This document shows, in pieces, positions 12,110 through 22,273 of a DNA stretch of 64,000 bases. The notes under the pieces are model-generated. The model ran no database searches and had not been told where the DNA came from. It saw only the letters and a program-made list of their open reading frames with translations. Location: positions 979,722,482-979,786,481 of the forward strand of contig OX336389.2 in NCBI GenBank assembly GCA_946902985.2. The letters are read 5' to 3'. The stretch is from Meconema thalassinum (Eukaryota > Arthropoda > Insecta > Orthoptera > Tettigoniidae). Made by a program: the position numbers and the translations under genes. Position 1 is the first letter of the stretch. The number at the start of each line of letters is the position of its first letter.

Positions 12110-14100
12110 CAACACCAGGTAGTCTAAAGACCAACGAAGTATCCCATTTTGTAGAATTGTAGAAACTTTTGGGAATATCCGACAACATTGTATTTTAACG
12201 CCATTTTCTACATCATCGAATTATTTTAATATTTTCGATTTTATATTTTCATCGCTATGTTATGTAGAAGTTTCATTTTCGATTTTCATCGATTTTTCGA
12301 TTTGCAAGCGATTTTTTGACGATTTAGATTCGCTATTTGGAACTTATAATTTGATGCGATTTCGAATTTACGTGATGGAGATTTTATTCTTTAGCTCGAA
12401 TTTGTTTCGCTCAAATTTTATTATTTTAAATTGGATTATATCTTTTTTGATAACGAAGGAAGTTTAATGGAAACTATGTTCCAATACTGAAGTATATATT
12501 AAATAATGCTATCGTTGATGATCTAATTTGAGGATCTGAACGACGTTATAGTCTGATAACTTATTCGACAGATCTGGTTGTAAATATTTGTTGACAGGAT
12601 TCACAAATGTAAAAGTATGGAACTTTATAAGAATTGTATTAGAGAAAGAATTGGAATAAGATTGTAATATGAGGAGAAGTAAATACAAGTTACGACGTAA
12701 TATTGACACAATAAAATATTTAAGAAATACTTGAGTTTATATCTAGAAAATATATTGAAGCTTATATTGAAAATGTTATTTATGAAAAGAATGTAATTGT
12801 TATTGAAAGGATAGTATTTTATTATATTACCTGTTAAGATAATTTATCGAAAGAACCAGTATTTTTATTATGGTATTTTTATTAAATGTGTTGGAACTGC
12901 AATACGAATTTAGCAACGAGAAGTTATGTATTTTGAGAATACAATGTTATATAAGGAAGGAACTGCGAAGTATATCTAGGAAAGATATTTATTATATTCC
13001 CGTATTGACGGAGGAACATATTGTATTTATGGCAATGAGCACAGTTATGTCATTGTTTCATTTGTTAAAGAAATATCAGCAGAGACATATCTGCGTAATA
13101 TTTATGATTTTGAAAGTAAGAATTGTTAAGAGGCAGTATTATTGTATAGGAGTATTTGAAGATATTGAGATAGTCTCAACAGTTGAAATTCCTTGAAAAG
13201 AATAGGACAGCGGATCCTAGTTGAAATTGTATCTGAAAGAAATTATAGGAGCAATGGATCTTTGTTAAAGCTGAGAGTAGCTGAGTTCTATTTAAATGGT
13301 TCTAAGTAGACATTAAATTAAAGGTAATTATTCGACGGAAAGGAAAGTTATATTTATTAACTATTTTTATTTTTGCGACAGACCAGTATGAGGAGGTGAA
13401 CAAACTATGTCTATACTTAGCTGTACGGATTATAGAATCCTAGATTGAAATATTTTTACTGGTAAAGACTTAGTAATGTGAAAGATTTTCTGGATTCTCA
13501 AAGAATTAAATTGAGAGGGAAGGAAGACAGTTACCCGGTAATGTATATATTTCAAGTTCGAAGTAGGCATTTTTGCCAGTTGTAAATAGTTCATTTCAAG
13601 ATGTTAAATGACGAACTTCATCGTAAACGTTTGTAATGTATATAAACCGTGTATGATATTTATAGGGATTTTAATAATAATATTTTATGCGTATTTTATT
13701 TTAATTTTATCGTAGAGATTTTTATCGCTTCTACGGAAGTGTTTTATGAAAACGGGAGACGGGAGTTAGATTGTATAGATTAACAAATAGTTTTTGTAAT
13801 GACGGAGATCTACGTCATGAGTAGATTCATTTTATTTTGCGGGGATTTTTAAAATTTAACGACATTAATTTATTTTTTGTTGTTAACTCCCGTTATCTAG
13901 AGAACAGCAGTTGTTTTCCACAATTTAAGTATTATATATTTGTTTGAGCTTATGAAAGCATTTTAATTGTTATACGCAAATATTGTAGAATTAATACCAT
14001 TTACGTAATATTAACAGTTTACAAACGCAAGTTTTTAATTTCAGTTTTTGAATTTCGTTAGCGTGTATACGTGTCGTTGAATAAATGACAGGCACGTGAC
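12110..14100. other. non-coding body of the left giant LTR
   Basis: This A/T-rich stretch has no supported gene. From about 13040 it matches 36912-37990 of the right LTR. The 108-codon frame near 12870-13196 is not conserved as a protein in any recognisable way. Confidence 0.5.
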
Positions 14101-14440
14101 TTACGTTTCCCAGGTCTTTTTATAGAAAATTGGCATTGTCTTTTGTAGTTAATTCGTAGCGAAATGTGCTATATGGTGAAGGTTTTTCCTAGGGACCTGA
14201 TCCGTATCCTTACGCCCGATATTTTCGATTCTGGTATTCTCGAGTAGTATTGAAAACCATTTTGTTTTGTAGTTAGTTACTATAGCACATTCAGTTGTAT
14301 TGCCTTGTCCCTTATTCTGAGTGTATTCGCCAAGTTGCACTGTGTAGTTTTTCTAGCCGGGAACTTCAAGATGCTACGATCCATTTTCCAGCTGAGGATA
14401 TTGGTGGATCATTCCAGGAATAAGGGTACAGTGAGATGAA

Positions 14441-14457
14441 TGGCGATCCCAACGTGG
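14441..14457 (+). other. candidate primer binding site of the outer element
   Basis: TGGCGATCCCAACGTGG begins 10 nt after the left LTR. It resembles the tRNA-Lys class primer site (TGGCGCCCAACGTGG) with a two-base difference. The position is right for a minus-strand primer, but the extra bases and the gap make the tRNA assignment tentative. Confidence 0.45.
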
Positions 14458-14863
14458 TTACTAGTGATTTTGGTCCCACAGTTGAGCCGAGTGTATAATT
14501 AGCAATTCCAATGTGATTAACAAGAGATCATAGTTATTGCACAGGAAGGAATTTAGGTTGAAGGTAGATGCATTTTGGAACCTTGACATGATATTATCGC
14601 CTTAGAAAACATTAATAGTTACACGAGAGTGTTGGATAATCGATGGAAGACTAAGAATTCTGTAATGATGGTCAAACAACGTTTATCGAGGTGAGAATGG
14701 ATTTATGAAAGAAATCTAACCTGAAATGTTAAATATGTATTGTATTGTTAAAAAAAAAGGACTAGTCCAAGGTTAACCTAAGGAAGGTAATGGCTAGATC
14801 TAATTTATTTGATTTACCGGTTGTATGACTATTTTGATGTCAAAAGTAAAGTAAAATTAATAT

Positions 14864-15467
14864 TGTTACGGCTGAGAGTTTGTATCATCGCTCACCGCAT
14901 GAGTCACAACTGCCCCAGGGCTGGGCTGTTCCCTGCCTCAGTGTATTGCGTGCGCCTTATGCAACAGGACTACTAGGACAAAGGGATGGTCCAAAATATT
15001 CGTGACTCAGCCAGTGAAGGAAACCTCGAGAAGCCGTGAACCCTGGATGGGTCTAGAAGCATTTATTGAGTCACCGGCCTGCTATATAAGAGCGACCTGT
15101 CAAGCAGTGTGTATTGTGTTTTACGAGCTAGTGCGAGCGTTTATCCTGAGCGACAGAGGTCATTGTGGTGAGTTGCAAAACAGTGAGTGACAGACTTAGT
15201 GCAGCTATTTCCAGCCAGCGTACGGGACCGGGCTCATTAGCGAGAGGATTAACTGCAAGGCCGAGTGAAAGGGGGCAAGAGCTCTCCATAAGGAAGAGAC
15301 TTGAGAAAACTGGAGTAAGCTAATATTTGCTTGTATTTGCTGTTGAGTGGTGTATCTTTCTGGCCGCAATAAAGTCAATTATTTCTTTAAAGGAACAATC
15401 TGTGTTGTGCTTCAACCCACCGTAATCCAGTCAACAAAAGTGCCACTAGGGGGGGGGGGGCGTAACA
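14864..15467 (+). repeat. left LTR of the gypsy element
   Basis: This is 604 bp against 719 bp for the right LTR. It has a TATATAAG box at 15083-15090 followed by AAGCAGTGTG, and AATAAA at 15368-15373. It lacks about 116 bp that the right copy has between two GCGACAG direct repeats, so the change was probably recombination or slippage between those repeats. The copy ends in a long G-run and CGTAACA. Confidence 0.93.
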
Positions 15468-15469
15468 AC

Positions 15470-15488
15470 TGGTGTCAGAAGCGGGATT
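15470..15488 (+). other. primer binding site, tRNA-Leu-like
   Basis: TGGTGTCAGAAGCGGGATT starts two bases after the LTR. It is complementary to a tRNA 3' end of the form ...CGCTTCTGACACCA, matching tRNA-Leu acceptor ends as I recall them. Confidence 0.7.
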
Positions 15489-15572
15489 ACGAACTCAAGC
15501 ACAAGCACAACACCTGACGGTCCTGGTTTCAAAACCCGAGCAGGTCATTTTCTCTAATTTTCCTGTGAGTGC

Positions 15573-16979
15573 ATGCCCTTTACAAGACAAACAACTAAAA
15601 TGGAGGCGCAATTGGCAGCATTGCTAGAAAAGTTAAGTGGCATGGAAACCAAGATGGAAGACGGCCAGAAGAAGTTAGCCGAGGACCTAATTGCTAAATT
15701 AGAAGATGGCCAGAAGAATTTAACCAAGAAGATAGAAGACGGCCAGAAGAAGATGGAAGACAGGCAGAATATGTTAGCACAGGACCTGAAGAAATTAGAA
15801 CTGGGTCTGCGTGAGGAAGTCACGGCAGTGGAAAAGAAGTTCGACGCCTTAAAAGAAGAAGTTGCCGAGCTACGCCGACGCCCGCTGACGGGGGTGGAAG
15901 AGAGATGCAACGCTCTACAAAAGGAATTTGCTGAACTGCGCTGACACCCGCCGACAGGGATGGAAGATAGATTCAAAGCCCTACAAGAGGAAGTCGCCGA
16001 GCTGCGCCGACGCCCGCCGACCGGGGTGGATGAGAGAGTCAAAACTTTACAAGAGGAAGTTGCCGAACTGCGCCAACGCCCACTCACGGGGGTGGAAGAG
16101 AAATTCAACGCTTTTCAAGAGGAAGTTGCCGAGCTGCGCCGACGCCCGCCCACAGGTACACCGGGGACATCAGGAACGGGACAGAGCAGAGTGACGCCCC
16201 CAACCTTCGACGGAAAAGTCCCGTGGAGCACCTATTTACGTCAGTTCGAGGCAGCATGTTCCATAAACAACTGGAACAGCACGGAAAAGGCTACAGCTCT
16301 CATTGTAGCGCTGAGAGGGGACGCCCTTAACGTCCTTCAGGCCATCCCGACTGGATCCCAGGACTACGCTTCACTAATCGCCCATATGGAGTCCCGATAT
16401 GGGGATAGCCATCTTCAGCAGGCCTACCAGATGCAGCTCCGGACCCGGGTACAAAAGAACGCGGAAACCCTGCAGGAGTTCGAGATGGACATCGCACGCC
16501 TCGTAAGGCTCGCCTACCCAACAGCGCCGGCCAATTTTCTGGAACAGATTGCGACGCAGACCTTCACCGACGGGCTACGGGACTCGGACACTCAACAGGC
16601 GCTGCGACTCTCGCGCAATAAGACCCTGGCAGATGTGCTGAGCCACGCACTTGAGTTCGAGACGGAAAAACAGGCATCTAGAATGCACGCGCGGGTGCGT
16701 CAAGTGGACGTCGACGAACCAGCAAAAACCAACGAGACCAAGCCCCTGGCCGCCGAATTGATGGACGCGCTAAGCCGTTTCTTCGATAGTCGCGGCACTA
16801 CCAGCAACGACACAGCCGGAAGACAACCTGAGAGGCGGCCCGGAAGAGGACTACCGACCTGCTGGACCTGCGGTAAGAAAGGCCACCTGAGCAAGGACTG
16901 CGGTGATCGCCGCCGCCGAGGGTATCCGACGGGAAGTCAGTCGACTGAAAGCCGCGCGGCCCAGGGAAACGAGTATTAG
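15573..16979 (+). pseudogene. gag: gypsy gag with coiled-coil repeats and CCHC knuckle; one nonsense codon
   Basis: One frame runs from 15573 (Met also at 15600) to 16979, interrupted only by TGA at 15942-15944, where neighbouring repeat units read CGA. The N-terminal third is a charged coiled coil. Four 66-bp units (15891-16154; 22 residues, core LQEEVAELRRRPPTG) repeat in tandem. The middle is a retrotransposon capsid-like region (VPWSTYLRQFEAACSINNW and onward). The C-terminus has a CWTCGKKGHLSKDC zinc knuckle near 16858-16899. The pol frame overlaps its end in another frame, as is common in gypsy elements. The single CpG-type stop suggests recent decay of this part. Confidence 0.9.
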
Positions 16980-19900
16980 CCAGCCTTGGGGGGGGGGGGG
17001 GCGAAGGTTGGCTTGTGACAGTCGTCAAGCCCCGGCAGTCCAAGTTCGTGTGACGAAGTTACGGAGGGACAATAGCAGCCTGATGGTCGACGGAGTCATC
17101 AACGGAGTGAGCTGGCCCGTGCTAATCGACACGGGAGCATCGAGGACCATCGTCAGCCCCACCGTGATCCCGAAGTGGAGAGTGCAACCCACACAAAGGA
17201 ACCTCCAGCTAATAACCGCGACCGGAGAGACCACACCGGTACATGGCGAAGCGTCACTGGAGTTCGTCATTGGTCGACGGGCGATAAAGCATCCAGTGCT
17301 TGTGGCTGACGTATCAAATGATGTGATCATCGGACTGGACTTCCTGGACCAGAACAACATCATCTTGGATCGGAGTACCAACACTCTGCACTTCGGAAGT
17401 GAGGAACTTGCTTTGCAACCAGCACATGAGGCCGTCGCCGCACGACGAGTAAGGCTGAGAGAGGACGTCATCGTTCCCGCCAGGACGGAAGTCAGCGCTG
17501 CCGTTATTGTCGACGGAACAGCTGAGGGAGTGGCGGCTGTCATCGAGCCAAAATATCAAGACATCCAGACAAAAGGATTGCTAGTTGCCAGGACTCTCAT
17601 CAACACGACGTCTCGGCCGTACGTCCGCCTGTCCAACCTGAACGACTACGATATTACGGTTCACCGTGACACCAACCTAGGAGTCTGCGAGCCCGTTACC
17701 TGGATTGCCCGCATCACAGACACGACGGACGGACACCTGCAGACGGACAACAGAAGAAGACGCGCCCTGCCAGAAGAACTACAGAAGCTGTACCAAGGAT
17801 CCCAGGACCATTTAGACGAGGAACAATCACGCCAACTTCGGGACCTGCTACACGAATTCCAGGATGTCTTCTCCGTGGGGAGCAAAGATTTCGGCAGGAC
17901 AAGCTTGGTCCAGCACAGAAAACGGCGTTCTCTGTGGGCAGCGGGCTCTGGCAGTTCACCGTCATGCCATTCGGTCTGTGCAACGCCCCTGCGACCTTCG
18001 AAAGGCTAATGGAGTCCATTCTGAGGGGACTACACTGGAAGACCTGCCTGGTTTACCTAGACGACGTCATCGTTCTGGGAAGAAGCTTCGAGGAGCACTA
18101 CAGCAACCTGAAGGAGATCTTGATGAAGCTACGGGCTGCCCAGCTGAAGTTGAGCCCCAAGAAATGTCAGCTCTTCCAGAAGCAGGTCCAGTACCTTGGG
18201 CATATCGTCTCCGAGGAAGGGGTGCGCACTGACCGAGAGAAGACCGCAGCTGTGAGGGAGTGGCCAGTTTCGAAGGACAAGTCCCAACTACGAAGCTTCC
18301 TGGGACTCTGCACTTATTACCGTCGCTTCGTGAGAGGATTCGCCGACATCGCCAAACCTCTACATCGACTGACTGAGAAGGACCAGCTCTTCACGTGGAC
18401 AGCAGAATGCCACAGTGCCTTCGAACAACTCAAGCAGGCTCTGTGCACCGCGCCTATTCTGGCCTACCCCAGACCTGGAACAAGGTTCATCGTCGATACC
18501 GATGCCAGCGACGTTGGCATAGGGGGGATCCTGTCGCAAGTAGTGGACGGCGAGGAGAGAGTAGTGGCCTACTTCAGCAAGGCCTTCTCAAAGCCAGAAA
18601 GGAACTACTGCGTCACCAGGAAGGAGCTGCTCGCCTTCGTGAAGACCATGGAGCATCTCCACAAGTACCTGCACGGGCAAGAATTTCTCATCAGGACCGA
18701 CCATGCATCCCTGCGGTGGCTCCTGAAATTCAAGCAGCCCGAGGGTCAACTCGCGCGGTGGTTAGAGAGGCTTCAACAGTACAACTTTGAGATTCAGCAC
18801 AGGAAAGGCCAACTGCATTCTAACGCCGACACCCTGTCACGAAGACCGTGCCCCGAAGACTGCACCTTCTGTGCCCGAAGGGAGGAGAACACCGGGATAC
18901 AGTGCCGAAGGACTACCGTGGAACTTCAAGGGAGCTGGAGCCGCGAATCTTTCACGCGGGCACAAACAGAAGATGATGACCTGGGACTGATAGCCGAATG
19001 GTGAGGGCCTGTGTCCCCAGACCCGAGTGGGACATAATGAGTGACTGCAGCCCAAAGTTTAAGTCCTACTGGGCGCAGTGGGACTCGCTGGCTGTGAGGG
19101 ATGGCCTCCTATGCCGCACCTGGGAGAGCACCGACGGGAAGACATCTCGGGAACAAGTCGTCGTTCCAAAGGCTATGACGGAGGAAGTCCTGAAGGAAGT
19201 TCATGGAGGATCATCTGGTGGACACCTAGGGATAAAGAAGACCCTGGAGAAGCTGAGAGAGCGGTTCTACTGGATCGGATGCCGAACTGACGTGGAGAAC
19301 CACTGCGCGAGGTGCCACGATTGCGCAGCCAGCAAGGGCCCAAGACGAAGACGACGGGGTCCACTGAAGACCTACAACGTGGGCGGCCCCAAGGAGAGAG
19401 TGGCCATCGATGTTGCTGGGCCATTCCCGTTAAGCGAGGCAGGGAACCGCTACATATTGGTCGTCAGCGACTACTTCACCAAATGGCCGGAGGCGTATGC
19501 GCTCCCTAACCAAGAAGCCGCGACGATCGCAGAGATCCTGGTGAAGGAATTCGCCAGCCGGTACGGAGTACCACTGGAGCTGCACTCAGACCAAAGGAGG
19601 AACTTCGAGTCGCAGGTGTTCCAGAACCTATGCCAGCTGCTGGGAATCCGCAAGACAAGGACGACGCCGCTACACCCTCAGTCCGACGGGATGGTAGAGC
19701 GATTCAATCGCACCATCGATAACCATCTCCGAATAGTCGTCAGCGAGCACCAGAGGGATTGGGACAGACATCTCCATTTCTCCTGGCCTACCGCGCCGCC
19801 GTGAATGAATCCACCGGGTGCACACCAGCCCGGGCCATGTTTGGGAGGGAACTCCGTCTACCAGTCGATTTTGCCTTCGGCCGACCTGGGAATGGTCCGG

Positions 19901-20241
19901 TCCCGGTAAGCCAGTATTGTCAAGAACTGGTCGACCAACTGGAGGACGTGCACGCGTTCGCGAGGAGGAAACTGCGGATCGAGACCGACCGAATGAAGAC
20001 CCGATACGACCAGCAGACGGATGCCGGCGGATTCCACGAGGACGAACTGCTCTGGCTCTTCAACCCATTACGGAAGAAAGACCTGTCACCCAAACTGCAG
20101 AAGTCCTGGGAGGGCCCGTACCGAGTCGTGAAACGGATCAACGATGTCGTCTACAGGATCCAGCGGAGCCCGAGGGCGAAGATGAAGATCGTGCATCGAG
20201 ATCGCCTGGCAGCCTACGGAGGGACACAGACGGACCAATGA
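16903..20241 (+). pseudogene. pol: gypsy pol, with RT deletion and frameshifts
   Basis: Protease is visible near 17125 (VLIDTGAS and IIGLDFLD). The frame to 18009 then runs into a deletion near 17917, where the RT N-terminal half (fingers and first catalytic Asp motif) is missing. RT resumes as FTVMPFGLCNAPATF with the YLDD box near 18052-18066. RNase H follows (DTDASDVGIGG, RTDHASLRW, HSNADTLSRR). A one-base shift near 18999 leads into integrase with an HHCC finger (GGHLGIKKT...CARCHDC) and catalytic D, D and E (AIDVAGPF, LHSDQ, MVERFNRT). Another shift near 19780-19804 precedes the C-terminal GPY/F-like region ending at 20241. The protein cannot be made whole from this copy. Confidence 0.92.
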
Positions 20242-20264
20242 TTGATCGGGACGATCAGCCTTTT

Positions 20265-20277
20265 AGGAAGGGGGTGG
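20265..20277 (+). other. polypurine tract
   Basis: AGGAAGGGGGTGG directly abuts the right LTR, in the position of the plus-strand primer. Confidence 0.7.
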
Positions 20278-20996
20278 TGTTACGGCTGTGAGTTTGTGTC
20301 ATCGCTCCTCGCATGAGTCACAACTGCACCAGTGCTGGACTGTGCCCTGCCTCAGTGTATTGCGTGCGCCTTATGCAACAGGACTACTAGGACAAAGGGA
20401 TGGTCCAGAATATTCGTGACTCAGCCAGTGAAGGAAACCTCGGGAAGCCGTGAAGCCTGGATGGGTCTAGAAGCATTTATTGAGTCACTGGCCTGCTATA
20501 TAAGAGCGACCTGTCAAGCAGTGTGTGTTGTGTTTTACGAGCTAGTGCGAGCGTTTATCCTGAGCGACAGAAGTGTGGTGACTTGCGAAACCCCTAGTGA
20601 AGCCGATTATCTTGACAGCGAAGGGAGTGAGAAGCATACAGGGGACTGCCTGTGTTTTGAGCGAGTGTGCTTACCTAGTGCGACAGAGGTCATTGTGGTG
20701 AGTAGCAAAACAGTGAGTGACAGACTTAGTGCAGCTATTTCCAGCCAGCGTACGGGACCGGACTCATTAGCGAGAGGATTTACTGCAAGGCCGAGTGAAA
20801 GGGGGCAAGAGCTCTCCATAAGGAAGAGACTTGAGGAAACTGAAGTAAGGTAATAATTGCTTGTATTTGCTGTTGAGTGGTGTATCGTTCTGGCCGCAAT
20901 AAAGTTAATTATTTCTTTAAAGGAACAATCTGTGTTGTGCTTCAACCCACCGTAATCCAGTCAACAAAAGTGCCACTAGGGGGGTGGCACGTAACA
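20278..20996 (+). repeat. right LTR of the gypsy element
   Basis: This 719-bp copy holds the full U3/R region, with TATATAAG at 20497-20504 and AATAAA at 20898-20903. It retains the roughly 116-bp segment between the GCGACAG repeats at 20564 and 20680 that the left copy lacks. It ends CGTAACA and is followed by the ATAT duplication. Confidence 0.93.
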
Positions 20997-21240
20997 ATAT
21001 TGTAAATTAGGATTGCTGTTTGATTTTTATTTTTGTAGACCATTGGCTACAAATGATAATGTGTCATACAGGGAAGACTGATTTTAAATCCGTAATTTAA
21101 TGAAGTCAGGTATTCGTAATTTTATGGTAAGTAGTAAACGATAAAATCTCCCTATTATAGTGGTATAATAAATGGTAGTTGTTTCGGATATTCTCGATTG
21201 TTGTCAAAGTGAATGTTCCCTTTCTCAAAAAAAGAAGACA

Positions 21241-22273
21241 ATGACTTGTGATATGGAGACGATTGGGGTGATGCTTGCAGTCATGCAAGAAACTCAGGGC
21301 AAGCTTGATAAAGATTTGGAGGCCCTACACCAAGCTACCCACCAAAGTCAAAAACGAGTAGAACAGGAAATTAAGAGGAATGCAGAAGAAATAGGTAGAA
21401 AGGCCAAAGCTGATACAGATAGATTAGCTAGGGAATGCCACAACAGGGCAACTGAAACCCAGAGAAGATTAGCTGAAACACAAGTAACATTAGCCACATT
21501 ACAAACTCAATCTACAGAAACCAAAAACACATTGTCTAATACTGAAGCAACTTTAGCTACACTATAAACAAAATCTAGAGAAACCGAGAATATTCTAGCC
21601 AACAATCACACAACTCTAGCTACACTAGAAACTAGGTCTAATAATAATGAGATAACTCTAGCTACACTAGAAACTAGATCTACTGATACTCAGAATACTT
21701 AAGCTAGGACCCAAACATCCTTAGCAGCTTTAGAAATCCAGTCCGAGGTCACCAGTAAGAAACTTACAGATTTTCAGAATGATATATCCCTCCAACTGGG
21801 CAAACTCCAATCAGAAAATAAATGATAAACTCCAACCTGGATGAGTTGAAGGATACCGTTGCCAAGCTACAAATAGAGGTGAATCAGAAAGCTGATCTTG
21901 TAAGGGCTGAAATTGTAATTGATGTGAAGGGTATTGCTAATGAAAGTGTTGATAAACTTACAAAGGAATTAATTGAAGCTGCAGGTACTACTATAAAACG
22001 CTTAGGGGATGAGTTCTCTAAAATTTAATTATGTCAGAATATCGTCTGAATAAAGACATTGCGGAGGTAAGAGAGGATTTTGTTAAAAGGATACAAAGTT
22101 TACAGTCACAACAACTTGTTAATTTAGAACCAGATCTAGGCAGTAAGATAAAAGAACAAGTTAATTCGGAGACAGACAGTAAAATCTTAAATTTAAGTAT
22201 CGAAATAGAATCAATTAGGAGTAAATTACAAGAAGTCACAGTAGACGATTCTAACAATCTGGAGGATGCAAAT
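21241..22273 (+). pseudogene. gag: outer-element gag, N-terminal coiled coil
   Basis: Plus-strand translation from the Met at 21241 (MTCDMETIGVMLAVMQETQG) gives a long charged coiled coil with tandem 'TLATLETRST' heptad-like repeats. It then continues in other frames (near 21822 and 22031) as further coiled coil. In-frame stops occur at 21565-21567, near 21700 and near 21823, with at least two frame changes. The same reading continues at 25520 after removal of the SINE insertion. Coiled-coil N-termini are common in insect gypsy Gag proteins, as in the neighbouring element at 15.6 kb. Confidence 0.7.

Larger units (their letters stand above)
10230..14430 (+). repeat. left giant LTR of the outer gypsy-like element
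   Basis: It starts TGTACGCGTATTTAC and ends GGGTACA, so the termini are TGTAC...GTACA. It aligns along its length with 36021-38320, except for a stretch of about 1.9 kb (roughly 11143-13039) missing from the right copy. Part of that stretch is a LINE tail (11375-11906). CCAAT motifs lie near 10545-10580 (GAGCCAATCG and CAACCAATGG). Many substitutions separate the two copies, so the element is old. Confidence 0.8.
14864..20996 (+). mobile_element. Ty3/gypsy retrotransposon, decayed
   Basis: LTRs at 14864-15467 and 20278-20996 begin TGTTACGGCTG and end CGTAACA. A 4-bp duplication ATAT flanks the element (14860-14863 and 20997-21000). The order is primer site, gag with coiled coil and CCHC, protease, RT, RNase H, integrase, polypurine tract, which is standard for gypsy. 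Coding capacity is broken by one nonsense codon in gag, a large deletion in RT and several frameshifts, so it cannot move on its own. It inserted into the leader of the outer giant-LTR element. Confidence 0.95.

Noticed and set aside
12870..13196. 108-codon frame in the left giant LTR
   Set aside because: No domain, and its segment is only partly present in the right LTR; a chance frame in AT-rich sequence.
15554..16108. 184-codon minus-strand Ser-rich frame
   Set aside because: It is the antisense of the gypsy gag coiled-coil repeats; its apparent repeats are those 66-bp units read backwards.
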